A DNA stretch of 64,000 nt from Steroidobacter gossypii (GTDB lineage: Bacteria; Pseudomonadota; Gammaproteobacteria; Steroidobacterales; Steroidobacteraceae). The stretch is from assembly GCF_016801985.1 (NCBI RefSeq), contig NZ_JAEVLS010000001.1, positions 930,001 to 994,000 on the forward strand, read 5' to 3'. A model generated the notes under the pieces. That model worked only from the letters and a program-made list of their open reading frames with translations. It made no database searches and had not been told where the DNA came from. Position 1 is the first letter of the stretch. Each line of letters opens with the position of its first letter. Below, piece by piece: positions 9,309 through 19,056 of this stretch. Position numbers and translations under genes: made by a program.

Positions 9309-10811
9309 ATGGAATTCGAACTCGAAGAACAATCGGCGCCGCGCCGGCGGTTTCGGAAACGGTGGCTGGGATGGGCATTGCTCGCCTGGTGGGGTGGCGT
9401 CGCCGGCTGGAACGTCGTCAAACCCATGCCGCCGGGCACCGAAGTAAGCTCGCCGGTGGTCACCACCGAAGCCGGCAACGTTCAGTTTCTCTATGACTTG
9501 AGCACCACCGCGCCGACCGGTGAAGACGTGCGTGAGCAACGCATCTTCGACGAGGTGTTCGCCATCATCGGCGGGGCGCAGTCGTTCGTAGTCGCCGACT
9601 TCTTTCTGCTCAACGACATGATGGGCGCGGCGGACAATGTGCATCGACCACTGAGTCGTGAGCTCGCCGATCGCCTGCTGGCGCGCAAGGCGGCGCGGCC
9701 GGACCTCGCCGTTCTGCTGATCACCGATCCTATCAACGATATCTATGGCGGCATGCCCTCGCCGCTGCTGAACGAGCTGCGCGCCGCCGGAATCGACGTA
9801 ATCACCACCGATCTCGACCCGCTGCGCGATTCAAACCCGGCGTACTCGGCGTTCTGGCGCATGTTCCTGCAATGGTGGGGCAATGCTCCCGACGGCGGGT
9901 CGATGATGAATCCGTTCGCGCCGCCTGGCGGTGCGCCGATCACTTTGCGCAGCTGGCTGGCGCTCGCGAACTTCAAAGCGAATCATCGCAAAGTGATCGT
10001 GGCCGACCGCGCCGACGGCACTCTCGATGCACTGGTGACTTCGGCCAACCCGCACGACGGCAGCAGTGCGCATTCAAACGTGGCGGTGCGCTTGAATGGC
10101 GAGCTGGCCAAGCACATCGTAAACAGCGAAATGGCGGTGGCCCGATTTTCCGGCTGGAAAGGTCACATCTACGCCTCCCCGCCCAGCGAGCCCGAGACGC
10201 AATCCAAGGATCCCGTGCAGCTGCAGTTCCTCACCGAACAAGCGATTCGCGAACATCTGCTCGGCGCGATCGATTCGACGCGCAACGGCGACGCCGTGAA
10301 CATCGCAACGTTTTATCTGTCGGACCGAACGATCGTGAAGGCGCTGCTTCGCTCGGCGTCACGCGGGGTGAAAGTCAGATTGATCCTCGATCCGAATCGC
10401 GACGCCTTCGGCCGCCAGAAGGACGGCGTGCCCAACCGGCCGGTCGCCTCGGAGCTGGTCGAACGCAGCGAGGAGAAGATCGAGGTGCGTTGGTATCGCA
10501 CCCACGGCGAGCAGTTTCATACCAAGCTCGCGCTGATCAACCACGGCGATCGCTTGATCGCGTCGCTGGGCTCGGCGAATCTCACTCGCCGCAACATCGG
10601 CAACTACAATCTGGAAGCCAACGTCGCACTGGAGCTGAGCGCCCGCTCAGCGCTGGCGATAGAGCTGATCGGTTATTTCGACCGGTTGTGGAACAACGAT
10701 GGTCCACTCGGGACGAGCTTCACTGCTCCCTACGGCGCCTGGCGCGACGACGATCCCGGCCGCTACTGGCGTTACCGTTTGATGGAAGCCACGGGGTTGA
10801 GCACCTTCTAA
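9309..10811 (+). CDS. Membrane-anchored phospholipase D-like protein
   Basis: 500 residues with one N-terminal membrane helix (about 19-37). It has two HKD-type catalytic motifs: ANHRKVIV (His about 226) followed by TSANPHDGS, and FHTKLALI (His about 404) followed by GSANLTRRNIGNYNLEANV. This two-motif arrangement is that of cardiolipin synthase/phospholipase D enzymes acting on phosphodiesters, here probably at the periplasmic face. The last 165 nt are shared antisense with the nuclease gene. It follows the anti-sigma gene by 67 bp and could belong to that regulon. Substrate not determinable from sequence. Confidence 0.88.
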   Translation: MEFELEEQSAPRRRFRKRWLGWALLAWWGGVAGWNVVKPMPPGTEVSSPVVTTEAGNVQFLYDLSTTAPTGEDVREQRIFDEVFAIIGGAQSFVVADFFLLNDMMGAADNVHRPLSRELADRLLARKAARPDLAVLLITDPINDIYGGMPSPLLNELRAAGIDVITTDLDPLRDSNPAYSAFWRMFLQWWGNAPDGGSMMNPFAPPGGAPITLRSWLALANFKANHRKVIVADRADGTLDALVTSANPHDGSSAHSNVAVRLNGELAKHIVNSEMAVARFSGWKGHIYASPPSEPETQSKDPVQLQFLTEQAIREHLLGAIDSTRNGDAVNIATFYLSDRTIVKALLRSASRGVKVRLILDPNRDAFGRQKDGVPNRPVASELVERSEEKIEVRWYRTHGEQFHTKLALINHGDRLIASLGSANLTRRNIGNYNLEANVALELSARSALAIELIGYFDRLWNNDGPLGTSFTAPYGAWRDDDPGRYWRYRLMEATGLSTF

Positions 10812-11342
10812 CGCCACCGTGGTTTTCTTTGCGTTCTTCTGGCGCTGCTGATATCGATACTGCCACGGCGGCGTCAGGTCCTTGGAGGGCAACGCCCACA
10901 GACCACGCCGACTGGCGCGCGCCTCCTCTTCGAGCTCGATCAGTGAACGATCGTGAACCGTGCGGCGGTAGACCCAAACATGACCGTCGCGCACCAGCGC
11001 TTTGACGACATCGAGCCGATCCGGCTCGCGATATACACGCACGACCTTGCGCCCGTAACGATCGGTGTCGATCACATCCACGAACACTTGCCGATCGCCG
11101 ATCAGTTTGACGAGAGCGGCGCGCGCAGCGTTGCCATACGGTTGACGCTTCTCGGGCGCGTCGATGTCTTGTAGACGCACGTCGACGTCTTTGCCCTGCG
11201 CCGGGCGCACCAGAAAACTGTCGCCATCGAATATCTTTCTGACCGTACCGGAGAAGTCACGGTCATCGGCCCAGGCCGTCGAACAGACAGCCGCACAGAA
11301 CAGCAGGCACAGGCCCGCCAGCAACGAACTTCGCACCATCAC
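10647..11342 (-). CDS. Secreted thermonuclease-like (SNase) protein
   Basis: 231 residues with a signal peptide ending near STAWA (about 25). The SNase fold follows: SGTVRKIFDGDSFLVR, VRLQDIDAPEKRQPYGNAAR, DTDRYGRKVVRVY and HVWVYRRTVHDRSLIELEEE, containing the expected Asp/Arg/Glu catalytic set. The C-terminal 60 residues are an extra tail encoded wholly within the antisense overlap with the PLD gene. Its ATG overlaps the stop codon of the upstream lipoprotein gene by 4 bp (translational coupling), placing a nuclease at the end of a lipid-transport operon. Activity on DNA or RNA in the periplasm is inferred from the family. Confidence 0.85.
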   Translation of the reverse strand: MMVRSSLLAGLCLLFCAAVCSTAWADDRDFSGTVRKIFDGDSFLVRPAQGKDVDVRLQDIDAPEKRQPYGNAARAALVKLIGDRQVFVDVIDTDRYGRKVVRVYREPDRLDVVKALVRDGHVWVYRRTVHDRSLIELEEEARASRRGLWALPSKDLTPPWQYRYQQRQKNAKKTTVALEGAQPRGFHQTVTPVAAGIVVAPGAVGSSEARPEWTIVVPQPVEITDQLYRQR

Positions 11343-12010
11343 TCGGGATCGGTCTGATTGCCTTCGCCGCGCGCCTTGCGAAGTACTGGCTGATCTTCGG
11401 CGACCGCGACCGCCGTTTGCCGCGCAAGGTCCAAAGCCACTTTCTGCGCGGCGGACTCGAACGCCGCCGCGACCGCACTCATGCGTTCCTCACGTGACGC
11501 GACTCGGGCGTCGCTGCTCACGGTTGTCACCAGCTTCCGGTCGAACACGCGGATCAGGCGACCGATGATCATCACGTGCGCTTCGGGATTCGAGCCGTTC
11601 GCGTAGTCGGCCTCGAAGTTGCGCACCTCGATATCCAGCATGTAATCGGTGGCGACGCGCGCCTGCTCGGCAGTCACGCTACGAAACAACTGCTGGTCGT
11701 TGAGGCTGCTGACCAGCATGCTCTGCACGACCTCGACGGTGCGGCCGCCCCAGCGCACGCCGCGGTAGTAGTCGAGCTGCCGTCCCTTGAGCACTGCGAT
11801 GCGTTCGGTATCGAGCCCCGGCGCGAAATCCGGCCGGCCGATGGACAAATCCACCGCCGTCCTCGGCGCACCGCTGACGGAGCCTGCCGGCGCCGACGCG
11901 AGCACATACGAACTGGGCACGGGCAAATCGCTGTCGAACAGCGAGCCGGTGCAAGCGGCGCACAACACGGCGACCGCACCCATCAACCCAGCTTTCATGC
12001 CTGCGCTCAT
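11339..12010 (-). CDS. Mla/Pqi-type ABC transport auxiliary lipoprotein
   Basis: 223 residues. The lipobox VLCAAC puts the lipidated Cys at 20. The body has PSSYVLASAPAG, GRPDFAPGLDTERIAVLKG, then RQLDYYRGVRWGGRT and VVQSMLVSSLNDQQLF, matching the auxiliary lipoprotein family (PqiC-like) found with MCE transporters. It probably sits in the outer or inner membrane facing the periplasm and docks to the MCE protein encoded just upstream, whose stop it overlaps by 4 bp. Confidence 0.85.
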   Translation of the reverse strand: MSAGMKAGLMGAVAVLCAACTGSLFDSDLPVPSSYVLASAPAGSVSGAPRTAVDLSIGRPDFAPGLDTERIAVLKGRQLDYYRGVRWGGRTVEVVQSMLVSSLNDQQLFRSVTAEQARVATDYMLDIEVRNFEADYANGSNPEAHVMIIGRLIRVFDRKLVTTVSSDARVASREERMSAVAAAFESAAQKVALDLARQTAVAVAEDQPVLRKARGEGNQTDPE

Positions 12011-12942
12011 GGCTTGATCTCGACGCCGCTCTCCGGCGGCTCATACAGAATCTGCGACGGATTTTCCTGCAGGCTGCGCGACAGGTCGCGGAATTCCCGG
12101 GCGGCCTGACGCGTCTCGCGCATCAGTCGCTCCAGTTCGAACAAGCCTTGCTCGGTGAAATTGCCCAGCTGCACTTCGCTTTGTTGCGTGAAGCGGTCGA
12201 CTCGCAGCGACGCCTCGGCAAGATTGGTTGCTATATCGTTCATCCGAGCCAACGCCTGCTTCACCTCGGGCCGAGCGTCTTCGCTCATGGCTCGCAGCGA
12301 TTCCGAAGCGCCATGAATCTCGACCACGGTAGCGCGCAGCTCCGAGACCAGCTGCTGCACGTCTTTCGCGGTCTGCGGCATGGTGGCCATGGTGTCGCGC
12401 ATGCCCTTGATGGTTTCGGCGATGCCGTTGAGGTTCTCGTCCGAGACCACGCGTGACAATCGTTCCAGCAAGGTGTTGGCACGCCCCATCAGCTCCGGCA
12501 GGCTGGCCAGGAAGGCGTCGAAATCGGATTCGACCGCTTCGATCACGGGATAGTTTTCGCCCTGAAGCAACGGCGCATTGCGATCGACATCGGAGGCTTC
12601 TTTCAGGTTCACATACAACAGGCCGGTGACGCCTTGCAGCCCGAGGCTGGCGCGCGTTGCTGCCGAGATCGGCGCGCTCTTATCAACCTCGACCACCACG
12701 TGCACCCGAGTGGCGTCGCTCGAGTCGATGGCGAGCCGGCGCACCCTGCCCACATCCACGCCGAGAAAGCGTACCGGGCTGCCGCGATCCAGGCCGCTGA
12801 CCGAGCCGGTGAAATAAATCTCGTAACGGGTGTACTCGCGGCCGTCGTTCGCGTCGGTGTACCAGAGCACGAAGCCGATGGCCATGGCGACCACCAGCAG
12901 AATGAAGGCGCCGACCGCGACGTAATGAGCGTCTCGTTCCAT
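12007..12942 (-). CDS. MCE-domain substrate-binding protein (MlaD-like)
   Basis: 311 residues: membrane helix about 8-29, MCE domain about 38-120 (GSVSGLDRGSPVRFLGVDVG, RVRRLA, LGLQGVTGLLYVNL), then a long helical, coiled-coil-prone segment to residue 300. MCE proteins form hexameric rings that carry lipids across the periplasm. At 311 residues it is longer than E. coli MlaD (about 180) and closer to longer MCE proteins of beta- and gammaproteobacteria. It lies third in a compact operon with an ATPase and a permease. Confidence 0.9.
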   Translation of the reverse strand: MERDAHYVAVGAFILLVVAMAIGFVLWYTDANDGREYTRYEIYFTGSVSGLDRGSPVRFLGVDVGRVRRLAIDSSDATRVHVVVEVDKSAPISAATRASLGLQGVTGLLYVNLKEASDVDRNAPLLQGENYPVIEAVESDFDAFLASLPELMGRANTLLERLSRVVSDENLNGIAETIKGMRDTMATMPQTAKDVQQLVSELRATVVEIHGASESLRAMSEDARPEVKQALARMNDIATNLAEASLRVDRFTQQSEVQLGNFTEQGLFELERLMRETRQAAREFRDLSRSLQENPSQILYEPPESGVEIKP

Positions 12943-12945
12943 GAG

Positions 12946-13764
12946 CTACCGCGCGACCTCGCTGGCGGAAGCCCCATTGGCAGAGACCTGGGCCGCTCGG
13001 GAGCGAGGCCCGTGGAAGTACTCCTGGATCCACGGATGTGGGTTTTTCATGATGCCGTCGAGCGTATCGACCACGATTTTTCTGTCAACCAGCACCGCCA
13101 CGCGGCTGCAGGTGGCCAGCAACGTATCCAGGTCGTGCGTGATCATCACGATGGTCAGCTTCAGGCTGCGATGCAGATAGGTTACCAACTCGTCGAAGCC
13201 GGCCGCGGAGATGGGGTCGAGACCGGCGGTGGGCTCGTCTAGAAACAACAGGGCGGGATCCAGCGCCAGCGCGCGCGCCAGCGCCGCGCGCTTGACCATG
13301 CCACCGGACAGCTGCGACGGCAGTTTCGCGCCCGCGTCCACCGGCAGCCCGACCATGCGCAATCGCAGCTCGGTCAGCGCCTCCAGCGCGGCGGGCGAAG
13401 CATCGAAGTACTCGCGAATGGGCAGCTGGATGTTTTCCGCCACGCTCAGCGAGCTGAACAACGCGCCATGCTGGAAAGTCACGCCGTAACGCCGTTTGAC
13501 GGACAGCAGTTCCGCGCCGCTCATCTGAGTGATGTCGCGACCTTCGATCAGCACTTGTCCCGACCAAGGGCGCTGCAGCCCCAGCATGGTCCTGAGCAGT
13601 ACCGACTTGCCGCTGCCCGAGCCGCCGACGATGCCGAGCACCTCGCCGGGCATCACATCCAGGTTGACGCCGTCGTGCACGACCTGCTGGCCGAAGCGGT
13701 TGACCAGGTTGCGCACCGATATGATGGGTGTCTGATCCGAGGAGGTCTGGGGGTTGGAGCTCAT
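12946..13764 (-). CDS. ABC transporter ATP-binding protein (MlaF-like)
   Basis: 272-residue ATPase. Walker A is GGSGSGKSVLL, the signature is LSGGMVKRAALARAL, Walker B is ALLFLDEPTAGLDP, and the switch His is in MITHDLDTLLA. It energises lipid movement with the adjacent permease and MCE protein at the inner membrane. It starts 2 bp after the permease stop and ends 3 bp before the MCE start. The family assignment rests mainly on these neighbours. Confidence 0.92.
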   Translation of the reverse strand: MSSNPQTSSDQTPIISVRNLVNRFGQQVVHDGVNLDVMPGEVLGIVGGSGSGKSVLLRTMLGLQRPWSGQVLIEGRDITQMSGAELLSVKRRYGVTFQHGALFSSLSVAENIQLPIREYFDASPAALEALTELRLRMVGLPVDAGAKLPSQLSGGMVKRAALARALALDPALLFLDEPTAGLDPISAAGFDELVTYLHRSLKLTIVMITHDLDTLLATCSRVAVLVDRKIVVDTLDGIMKNPHPWIQEYFHGPRSRAAQVSANGASASEVAR

Positions 13765-13766
13765 GA

Positions 13767-14978
13767 TCAGAAATCCAGCTCCACGAACACGATCGCGAAG
13801 ATGGCATCGGCGAAGATCACGAGGAAGATCGACTGCACCACCGCGACGGTGGTGAGGCGACCCAGTTCGCGGGACGAGTCGCGCACCTGCATGCCTCGAT
13901 ACGTACCGACCAGTGCGATCAACATGGCGAACACGGGCGCTTTGACCAGGCCCGCCCAGAAGGTGGTCGGCGCCAGCGCGTCCTGCACTCTCGGAATGAA
14001 TTGTGATAACGAAATGTCCAGCAGTAGCGACGACAGCAGCGCGCCGCCCGCCAGGCCCATGGCATCGGCCACGATGGTCAGCAACGGCAAGGCGATCAGC
14101 AGGCCGATCAGACGCGGCACCACCAGCACCTCGTAAATGTCCACGCCCATGGACTCCAGCGCATCGATTTCGTCATTGAGTCGCATCACGCCGATCTCGG
14201 CGGCAAACGCGCTGCCCGAGCGACCGGCCACGATAATGGAAGTGAGCAGCACGCCCATCTCGCGCAACACGGAGATGGCCACCAGATCGACAGTGAAAAT
14301 TTCCGCACCGAACTGTCGCAACTGTTGCGCACCGAGATAGGCCACGATGACGCTGATCAGGAACGCGATCAGCGACACGATGGGAATGGCCTGAATGCCG
14401 GTCTCATATATATGTCGCGCGATCGACGGCAGGCGCAGGTGATGGGCGCTGCGCATGGCACGCAGCCAGGTCATGGTGATGCGGCCGAAGAAGCCGATGG
14501 CGTCGCGGCTTTGCTTGGCTTGCTGAACCGCGCCCCGGCCAACCCAAACCACGGCATCGCGCAGCGACGAGTCGGCCGATTGTTGCGGTGGAGTCTTGCC
14601 GCCTTTCTGTTCCAGCAGCTCATCCAGGAAGGCGAAGTGCGACGGCCGCTTGCCGACCACTGCCATGCGCCCTCCGGCCCGGCTGCGCTCCAGCCAGTTG
14701 CGCAGCAGCCAGGCGCCGGACAGATCCATCGTTTGGATGTCGCTGAAATCGAGCCTGGTGTAGCGGCCCCGCTGCTCGAGCTGCGCCAGCGTGGTCTCCA
14801 TTTCGGGAAGATTGTCGATGCACCAGGCGCCGCACAGACGCAGCGTGGAGTCATCGCCAGTTCGTTCCGATTTGAATAGCACCGGGTCGGTTACCGTTAC
14901 ACAGGACGCGCGCAAGATTAACAGATGTGGCTGAAGACCCACCCCCTGGCCCCGCCCGCGCGCGGCAGGGCAAGTCAT
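13767..14978 (-). CDS. MlaE-type permease with N-terminal STAS domain
   Basis: Residues about 35-130 form a STAS-like domain (TLRLCGAWCIDNL, LDFSDIQTMDLSGAWLL). From about 165 the MlaE permease follows, with ETGIQAIPIVSLIAFLISVI, ELGRLT and five or six membrane helices. In E. coli the STAS function is a separate protein (MlaB); here it is fused. The start is uncertain. The ATG at 14978 has a weak GGAA upstream but adds about 30 residues that look unrelated to the family. A GTG at 14882 (VLFKSERTGD) gives 371 residues, nearer the usual length. It heads the operon and is divergent from the MscS gene. Confidence 0.87.
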   Translation of the reverse strand: MTCPAARGRGQGVGLQPHLLILRASCVTVTDPVLFKSERTGDDSTLRLCGAWCIDNLPEMETTLAQLEQRGRYTRLDFSDIQTMDLSGAWLLRNWLERSRAGGRMAVVGKRPSHFAFLDELLEQKGGKTPPQQSADSSLRDAVVWVGRGAVQQAKQSRDAIGFFGRITMTWLRAMRSAHHLRLPSIARHIYETGIQAIPIVSLIAFLISVIVAYLGAQQLRQFGAEIFTVDLVAISVLREMGVLLTSIIVAGRSGSAFAAEIGVMRLNDEIDALESMGVDIYEVLVVPRLIGLLIALPLLTIVADAMGLAGGALLSSLLLDISLSQFIPRVQDALAPTTFWAGLVKAPVFAMLIALVGTYRGMQVRDSSRELGRLTTVAVVQSIFLVIFADAIFAIVFVELDF

Positions 14979-15112
14979 TTTGTTTCCGCCGAAGGAACCT
15001 CAGGCTCGGCGTAACAAATACATGGCGCGCCGGCGACGTAAGACCGGGCTGCCTTCGGGCAGCCACGTCGCGATATCCTGCGCGATCCTTCCTGTGTGGG
15101 GCGGGCTTGCTG

Positions 15113-16225
15113 ATGAACGAAGTCGAGCAGCTGGTGGACGCCACTTACATGGGCAACACCCTATGGCAGCTGACAGTGGCCGGCGGCATCGCCGTGGCTG
15201 CGTTCCTGATTCTGCTGCTGGTCCGCCGCGCCGTGCGCGCCCGGTACGAAAAGCTGGCCGCGACGCCGGAGATCGAGTTACTGGAGCTGCCATTGCGCAT
15301 CGCCAGCCGTACGACGGTGCTGTTCCTGATCATCGCGGCGCTGTTCATAGGCGCGCAATGGCTCAAGCTGCCCGTGGCGGTCAGCAAGGCGTTGCTGACC
15401 ATCTTCACTATCGCGGTGTTCTGGCAGATCGGGCTGTGGGCCACGGTAGCCGTCGTGGCCGCGCTGGCTCGCAAACAACGCGCGACGCTGGCTACTGACG
15501 CGGCGGCCGCGAGCTCGATAGGGATCATCGGCTTCCTTGCACGCGCCACGATCTGGTCGTTCGTTCTGCTGTTGACCCTGGACAACCTGGGCATTCAGAT
15601 CAAGCCGCTGCTGGCCGGTCTGGGTATCGGCGGCATCGCGGTAGCCCTGGCGGCGCAGAACATCCTCGGCGACTTGTTCGCGTCGCTATCCATCACGCTC
15701 GACCGGCCGTTCGTAGTCGGCGACGCCCTGCAGGTCGACGACTTCAGCGGCACGGTCGAATACATTGGTGTGAAGAGCACTCGCCTGCGCAGCGTGAATG
15801 GCGAGCAGATCATCATGCCGAACGCGAATCTGCTCAGCAGCCGCGTGCGCAACCACTCACGACTGGTGCAGCGACGCGTGGTGATCAATGTCAGCGTCGA
15901 TCAACAAACGCCGGTGGCGAAGTTACGGATGATCGCCGGCAAGCTGCGCGAGCTGATCGAATCTCACGAGCCGATCAGGTTCGACCGCGCGCACTTTGCC
16001 AAGATCGGCCCGTCGTCGTTCGACTTCGAAGCGGTGTACTTCGTGCTCACCAACAACTACGGCAAACACATGGACATCCTGCAGGACATCAACCTGCGGC
16101 TAGTGGAATGGTTCGACAAGGAACGCATCGTGTTTTCGACACCGCAGCGGGTGTACTACGTGGAGCAGGCGCGCTCCAATCCGATGAGCGAGGGCGAACC
16201 GGGTCCGGCGCCGCGAAGTATCTGA
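15113..16225 (+). CDS. MscS-family mechanosensitive channel
   Basis: 370 residues. Four or so membrane helices precede the MscS core, in which the pore helix GLGIGGIAVALAAQNILGDL and then FASLSITLDRPFVVGD are diagnostic, followed by the beta domain (GTVEYIGVKSTRLRS, GEQIIMPNANLLSSRVRN) and a C-terminal alpha/beta domain. It opens on membrane tension during hypo-osmotic shock. I use the ATG at 15113 because the 62 residues encoded upstream in frame lack any membrane or family character. Confidence 0.9.
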   Translation: MNEVEQLVDATYMGNTLWQLTVAGGIAVAAFLILLLVRRAVRARYEKLAATPEIELLELPLRIASRTTVLFLIIAALFIGAQWLKLPVAVSKALLTIFTIAVFWQIGLWATVAVVAALARKQRATLATDAAAASSIGIIGFLARATIWSFVLLLTLDNLGIQIKPLLAGLGIGGIAVALAAQNILGDLFASLSITLDRPFVVGDALQVDDFSGTVEYIGVKSTRLRSVNGEQIIMPNANLLSSRVRNHSRLVQRRVVINVSVDQQTPVAKLRMIAGKLRELIESHEPIRFDRAHFAKIGPSSFDFEAVYFVLTNNYGKHMDILQDINLRLVEWFDKERIVFSTPQRVYYVEQARSNPMSEGEPGPAPRSI

Positions 16226-16239
16226 TCGAACGGCCCTGA

Positions 16240-17664
16240 TCAAATGGCGGTGTGCTTGACGCTGGTGATGGCCCGCACACGGCTGTCGGCGACCTGCGCC
16301 TGTTCGAGCGCTTCCATGAAGCGCCGTGTCCAGGCGGCGATGTCGTTGCGACGGAGCACTTTCATCATGTCGGCGTGACGCTCGCGCCGCTCGTTGAGGG
16401 GCATCGACAGCGCCGCCTGCATCGCATGACTGACGCCGCGAACATCATAGGGATTCACGAGCAGCGCCGACGTCAGCTCGCGCGCGGCGCCTGCGAGACT
16501 GGACAAGATCAACACACCCGGATCCGCGGGATCCTGAGCGGCGACGAACTCCTTCGCCACCAGATTCATGCCATCGCGCAGCGGTGTCACCAGGCCCACT
16601 TTGGCCGCGCGAATGAAGCCCATCAGCGTGGCGTGCGGGAAGTTACGATTCAGATAACGGATCGGCGTCCAGTCGGTGTCGGCGAAACGTCCGTTGGTTC
16701 TGCCCGCCGCCTGCTCGAGCGCCTGACGAATTTCCGCGTAGGCGCGCACGTCGGTGCGCGACAGCGGCGCAATCTGCAAATATGTGATGCGGCCGAGATT
16801 CTCGGGGTGCGTCTCGAGAAACTGCTGATAGGCTGAAAAGCGCTCCACCAGTCCCTTGCTGTAGTCCAGACGATCCACGCCCATCATCAACGAGCGGCCC
16901 ATCAAGCTGTCGGTCATGCGACGCACGACTTCGGTGGCGCTGGCGTCGATGGCCTCGGCTTCGACCGCCCCGACATCGATGCCTATAGGGAACACTTCGG
17001 CCCGGATCAAACGATCGCCGATGCGGATGCGACCGTCCGAGCGCAGCGCGTCGGCGCCGAACAAATGTTCGATGCCGCTGTGAAACGAACGCAGATCGTT
17101 CTGCGTCTGAAAGCCGACCACGTCATAACTGGTGAGATCGCGCAGTAGCTCCGCATAACACGGCAGCACGCGCAGCATCTCGATGTTGGGAAACGGAATG
17201 TGCAGGAAAAACCCGAGCGGCTGCTGCACGCCGAGCTCCCGCAGACGTCGGCCCAGCGGAATCAAGTGATAGTCGTGGGCCCAGATCAGATCGCGAGGCT
17301 GCAACAAAGGCAGCAAGCGCTGCGCGAAGATCCGGTTGACGTTCTCGTAGGCCTCGCGCTGCTCGTTGGAATAGCGCATGCCCTTGGAGAAGTAATGAAA
17401 CAACGGCCACAGCACGTCGTTCGAGTAACCGTTGTAGTAAAGCTCGAACTCGTGTTTGCGCAGCTCGATGGTGGCGTAGGTCACGCCTTCGCGAATATGA
17501 ATATCGGGCTCGCCCGGCTCGCCCTCGCACGTCTCGCCGCCCCAACCGAACCACAATCCACCGGTACGCTTCAGGGCGCTGAGAATCCCCACCGCCAGCC
17601 CGCCCGGCGCAGCCGACTTGCGCGGCAGTGAGATTCGGTTGGAAACGCAGACAAGTCGTTTCAT
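16240..17664 (-). CDS. otsA: Trehalose-6-phosphate synthase
   Basis: 474-residue GT20 glycosyltransferase making trehalose-6-phosphate from UDP-glucose and glucose-6-phosphate. Family motifs are all present: SNRISLP, GGLAVGI, WFGWGG, WAHDYHLIPL, FFLHIPFPN, DVVGFQT, FPIGID, GVDRLDYSKGL, NLVAKEFVAAQ and a final LVNPYD. Length equals the E. coli enzyme. The usual partner phosphatase gene otsB is not adjacent. It is convergent with the MscS gene, 14 bp apart; both are osmotic-stress functions, though no co-regulation is visible. Confidence 0.95.
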   Translation of the reverse strand: MKRLVCVSNRISLPRKSAAPGGLAVGILSALKRTGGLWFGWGGETCEGEPGEPDIHIREGVTYATIELRKHEFELYYNGYSNDVLWPLFHYFSKGMRYSNEQREAYENVNRIFAQRLLPLLQPRDLIWAHDYHLIPLGRRLRELGVQQPLGFFLHIPFPNIEMLRVLPCYAELLRDLTSYDVVGFQTQNDLRSFHSGIEHLFGADALRSDGRIRIGDRLIRAEVFPIGIDVGAVEAEAIDASATEVVRRMTDSLMGRSLMMGVDRLDYSKGLVERFSAYQQFLETHPENLGRITYLQIAPLSRTDVRAYAEIRQALEQAAGRTNGRFADTDWTPIRYLNRNFPHATLMGFIRAAKVGLVTPLRDGMNLVAKEFVAAQDPADPGVLILSSLAGAARELTSALLVNPYDVRGVSHAMQAALSMPLNERRERHADMMKVLRRNDIAAWTRRFMEALEQAQVADSRVRAITSVKHTAI

Positions 17665-18003
17665 CTAGTCCATGTACTCGTGTGGCACCTGCAGAAATCT
17701 GCGGCTTATGCTTTGGCTACAACGTTGCTTAACGTCGCGCCGCGCCTGAAAGTTTCACCATGGCCAGCGTTGTCTCGGCCAGCCCTGGCGCGCGTGAGGC
17801 GGATCACGATAGTCGCCCGGGCCCGCCAGGGCAACCCAAGGCCGGCAATTTTCTCCAGCCGATTCAACCGATTGAGCTGCCGACGCGGCGAGCGAAGGCT
17901 GCGTTCACCGGACAATAAAGCCGCCTGACGCGTCTAACGGCGCCGAAAACGCTAGAATTCGCGCCCCTTCGATGCATCTCGTCGTACCTTGGAGCTGCGG
18001 TCC
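17665..18003. other. Divergent intergenic region between otsA and mdh
   Basis: This 339-bp spacer must hold both promoters. On the plus strand TAGAAT (17953-17958) is a plausible -10 for mdh about 45 bp before its ATG, without a convincing -35. No repeat, RNA gene or conserved small ORF stands out. Confidence 0.4.
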
Positions 18004-18981
18004 ATGAAAAAGCCCGTCAATGTTGCCATCACCGGCGCGGCCGGCCAGATCGGCTATGCCCTCGCGTTCCGTGTCGCCTCCGGCGCCATGCTCGGCCCGG
18101 ATCAGCCGATCAACCTGCACCTGCTCGAAATCACGCCGGCGCTGAACGCGCTGCAAGGTGTAGTGATGGAGCTCAACGACTGCGCCTTCCCGACCCTCAA
18201 CAAGATTGTCGCTACCGACGACGCCAAAGTTGCATTCAAGGATTGCGATGTGGCGCTGCTGGTCGGCGCGCGGCCGCGCGGCCCGGGCATGGAACGTAAA
18301 GATCTGCTGCTCGCCAACGCGCAGATTTTCTCGGCTCAGGGCAAGGCCCTCGACGCGGTTGCGAATCGCAACGTGCGCGTGCTGGTCGTCGGCAACCCGG
18401 CGAACACCAATGCGTTGATCGCCCAGCGCAACGCGCCCGGCCTGAACCCCCGCAACTTCACCGCGATGGTTCGTCTCGATCACAACCGCGCGTTGTCGCA
18501 GCTGGCCGAGAAGACCGGCTCGCACAGCACGCAGATCAAGAAGGCCATCATCTGGGGCAATCACTCGGCCACTCAGTATCCCGACCTGCACCACACGCTG
18601 GTGGACGGCAAACAGGCGCTGTCGCTGGTGGATCAGAAGTGGTACGCCGAAACATTCATTCCGGTCGTGCAGCAGCGCGGCGCGGCGATCATCAAGGCGC
18701 GCGGTCAGTCGTCGGCCGCCTCGGCCGCCTCGGCCGCCATCGATCACATTCGCGATTGGGTGCTGGGCACTCCGGAAGGCGACTGGGTCAGCATGGCCGT
18801 GCCGTCGGATGGCAGCTATGGCATTCCGGAAGGTGTCATCTACGGTTATCCGGTGACCTGCAAGGATGGCGACTATCAGATCGTGCAGGGCCTGCAGATC
18901 AACGACTTCAGCCGCCAGCGCATGGACGCCACGCATAAGGAACTGCTGGAAGAGAAGGACGGCGTCAAAGAGTTGATCTGA
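18004..18981 (+). CDS. mdh: Malate dehydrogenase (NAD, type 2)
   Basis: 325-residue TCA-cycle enzyme interconverting malate and oxaloacetate. It has the dinucleotide motif [15 protein letters not shown], substrate-binding arginines in [15 protein letters not shown], the [13 protein letters not shown] motif and the catalytic His in [12 protein letters not shown]. This matches the longer malate dehydrogenase of Xanthomonas and many betaproteobacteria rather than the 312-residue enteric form. The ATG at 18004 lies 11 bp after GGAG. A strong terminator follows the stop. Confidence 0.95.
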   Translation: MKKPVNVAITGAAGQIGYALAFRVASGAMLGPDQPINLHLLEITPALNALQGVVMELNDCAFPTLNKIVATDDAKVAFKDCDVALLVGARPRGPGMERKDLLLANAQIFSAQGKALDAVANRNVRVLVVGNPANTNALIAQRNAPGLNPRNFTAMVRLDHNRALSQLAEKTGSHSTQIKKAIIWGNHSATQYPDLHHTLVDGKQALSLVDQKWYAETFIPVVQQRGAAIIKARGQSSAASAASAAIDHIRDWVLGTPEGDWVSMAVPSDGSYGIPEGVIYGYPVTCKDGDYQIVQGLQINDFSRQRMDATHKELLEEKDGVKELI

Positions 18982-19013
18982 TCCAGACAAGTCCCGGCAG
19001 GTTCGTACCAGCC

Positions 19014-19056
19014 AACGGCGAGCGCGTCTCATACGATGCGCTCGCCGTTTGTTTTT
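19014..19056 (+). terminator. Intrinsic terminator after mdh
   Basis: Perfect 12-bp stem AACGGCGAGCGC / GCGCTCGCCGTT with a 12-nt loop, followed by TGTTTTT. It starts 32 bp after the mdh stop and separates mdh from the fadE transcript. Confidence 0.88.
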
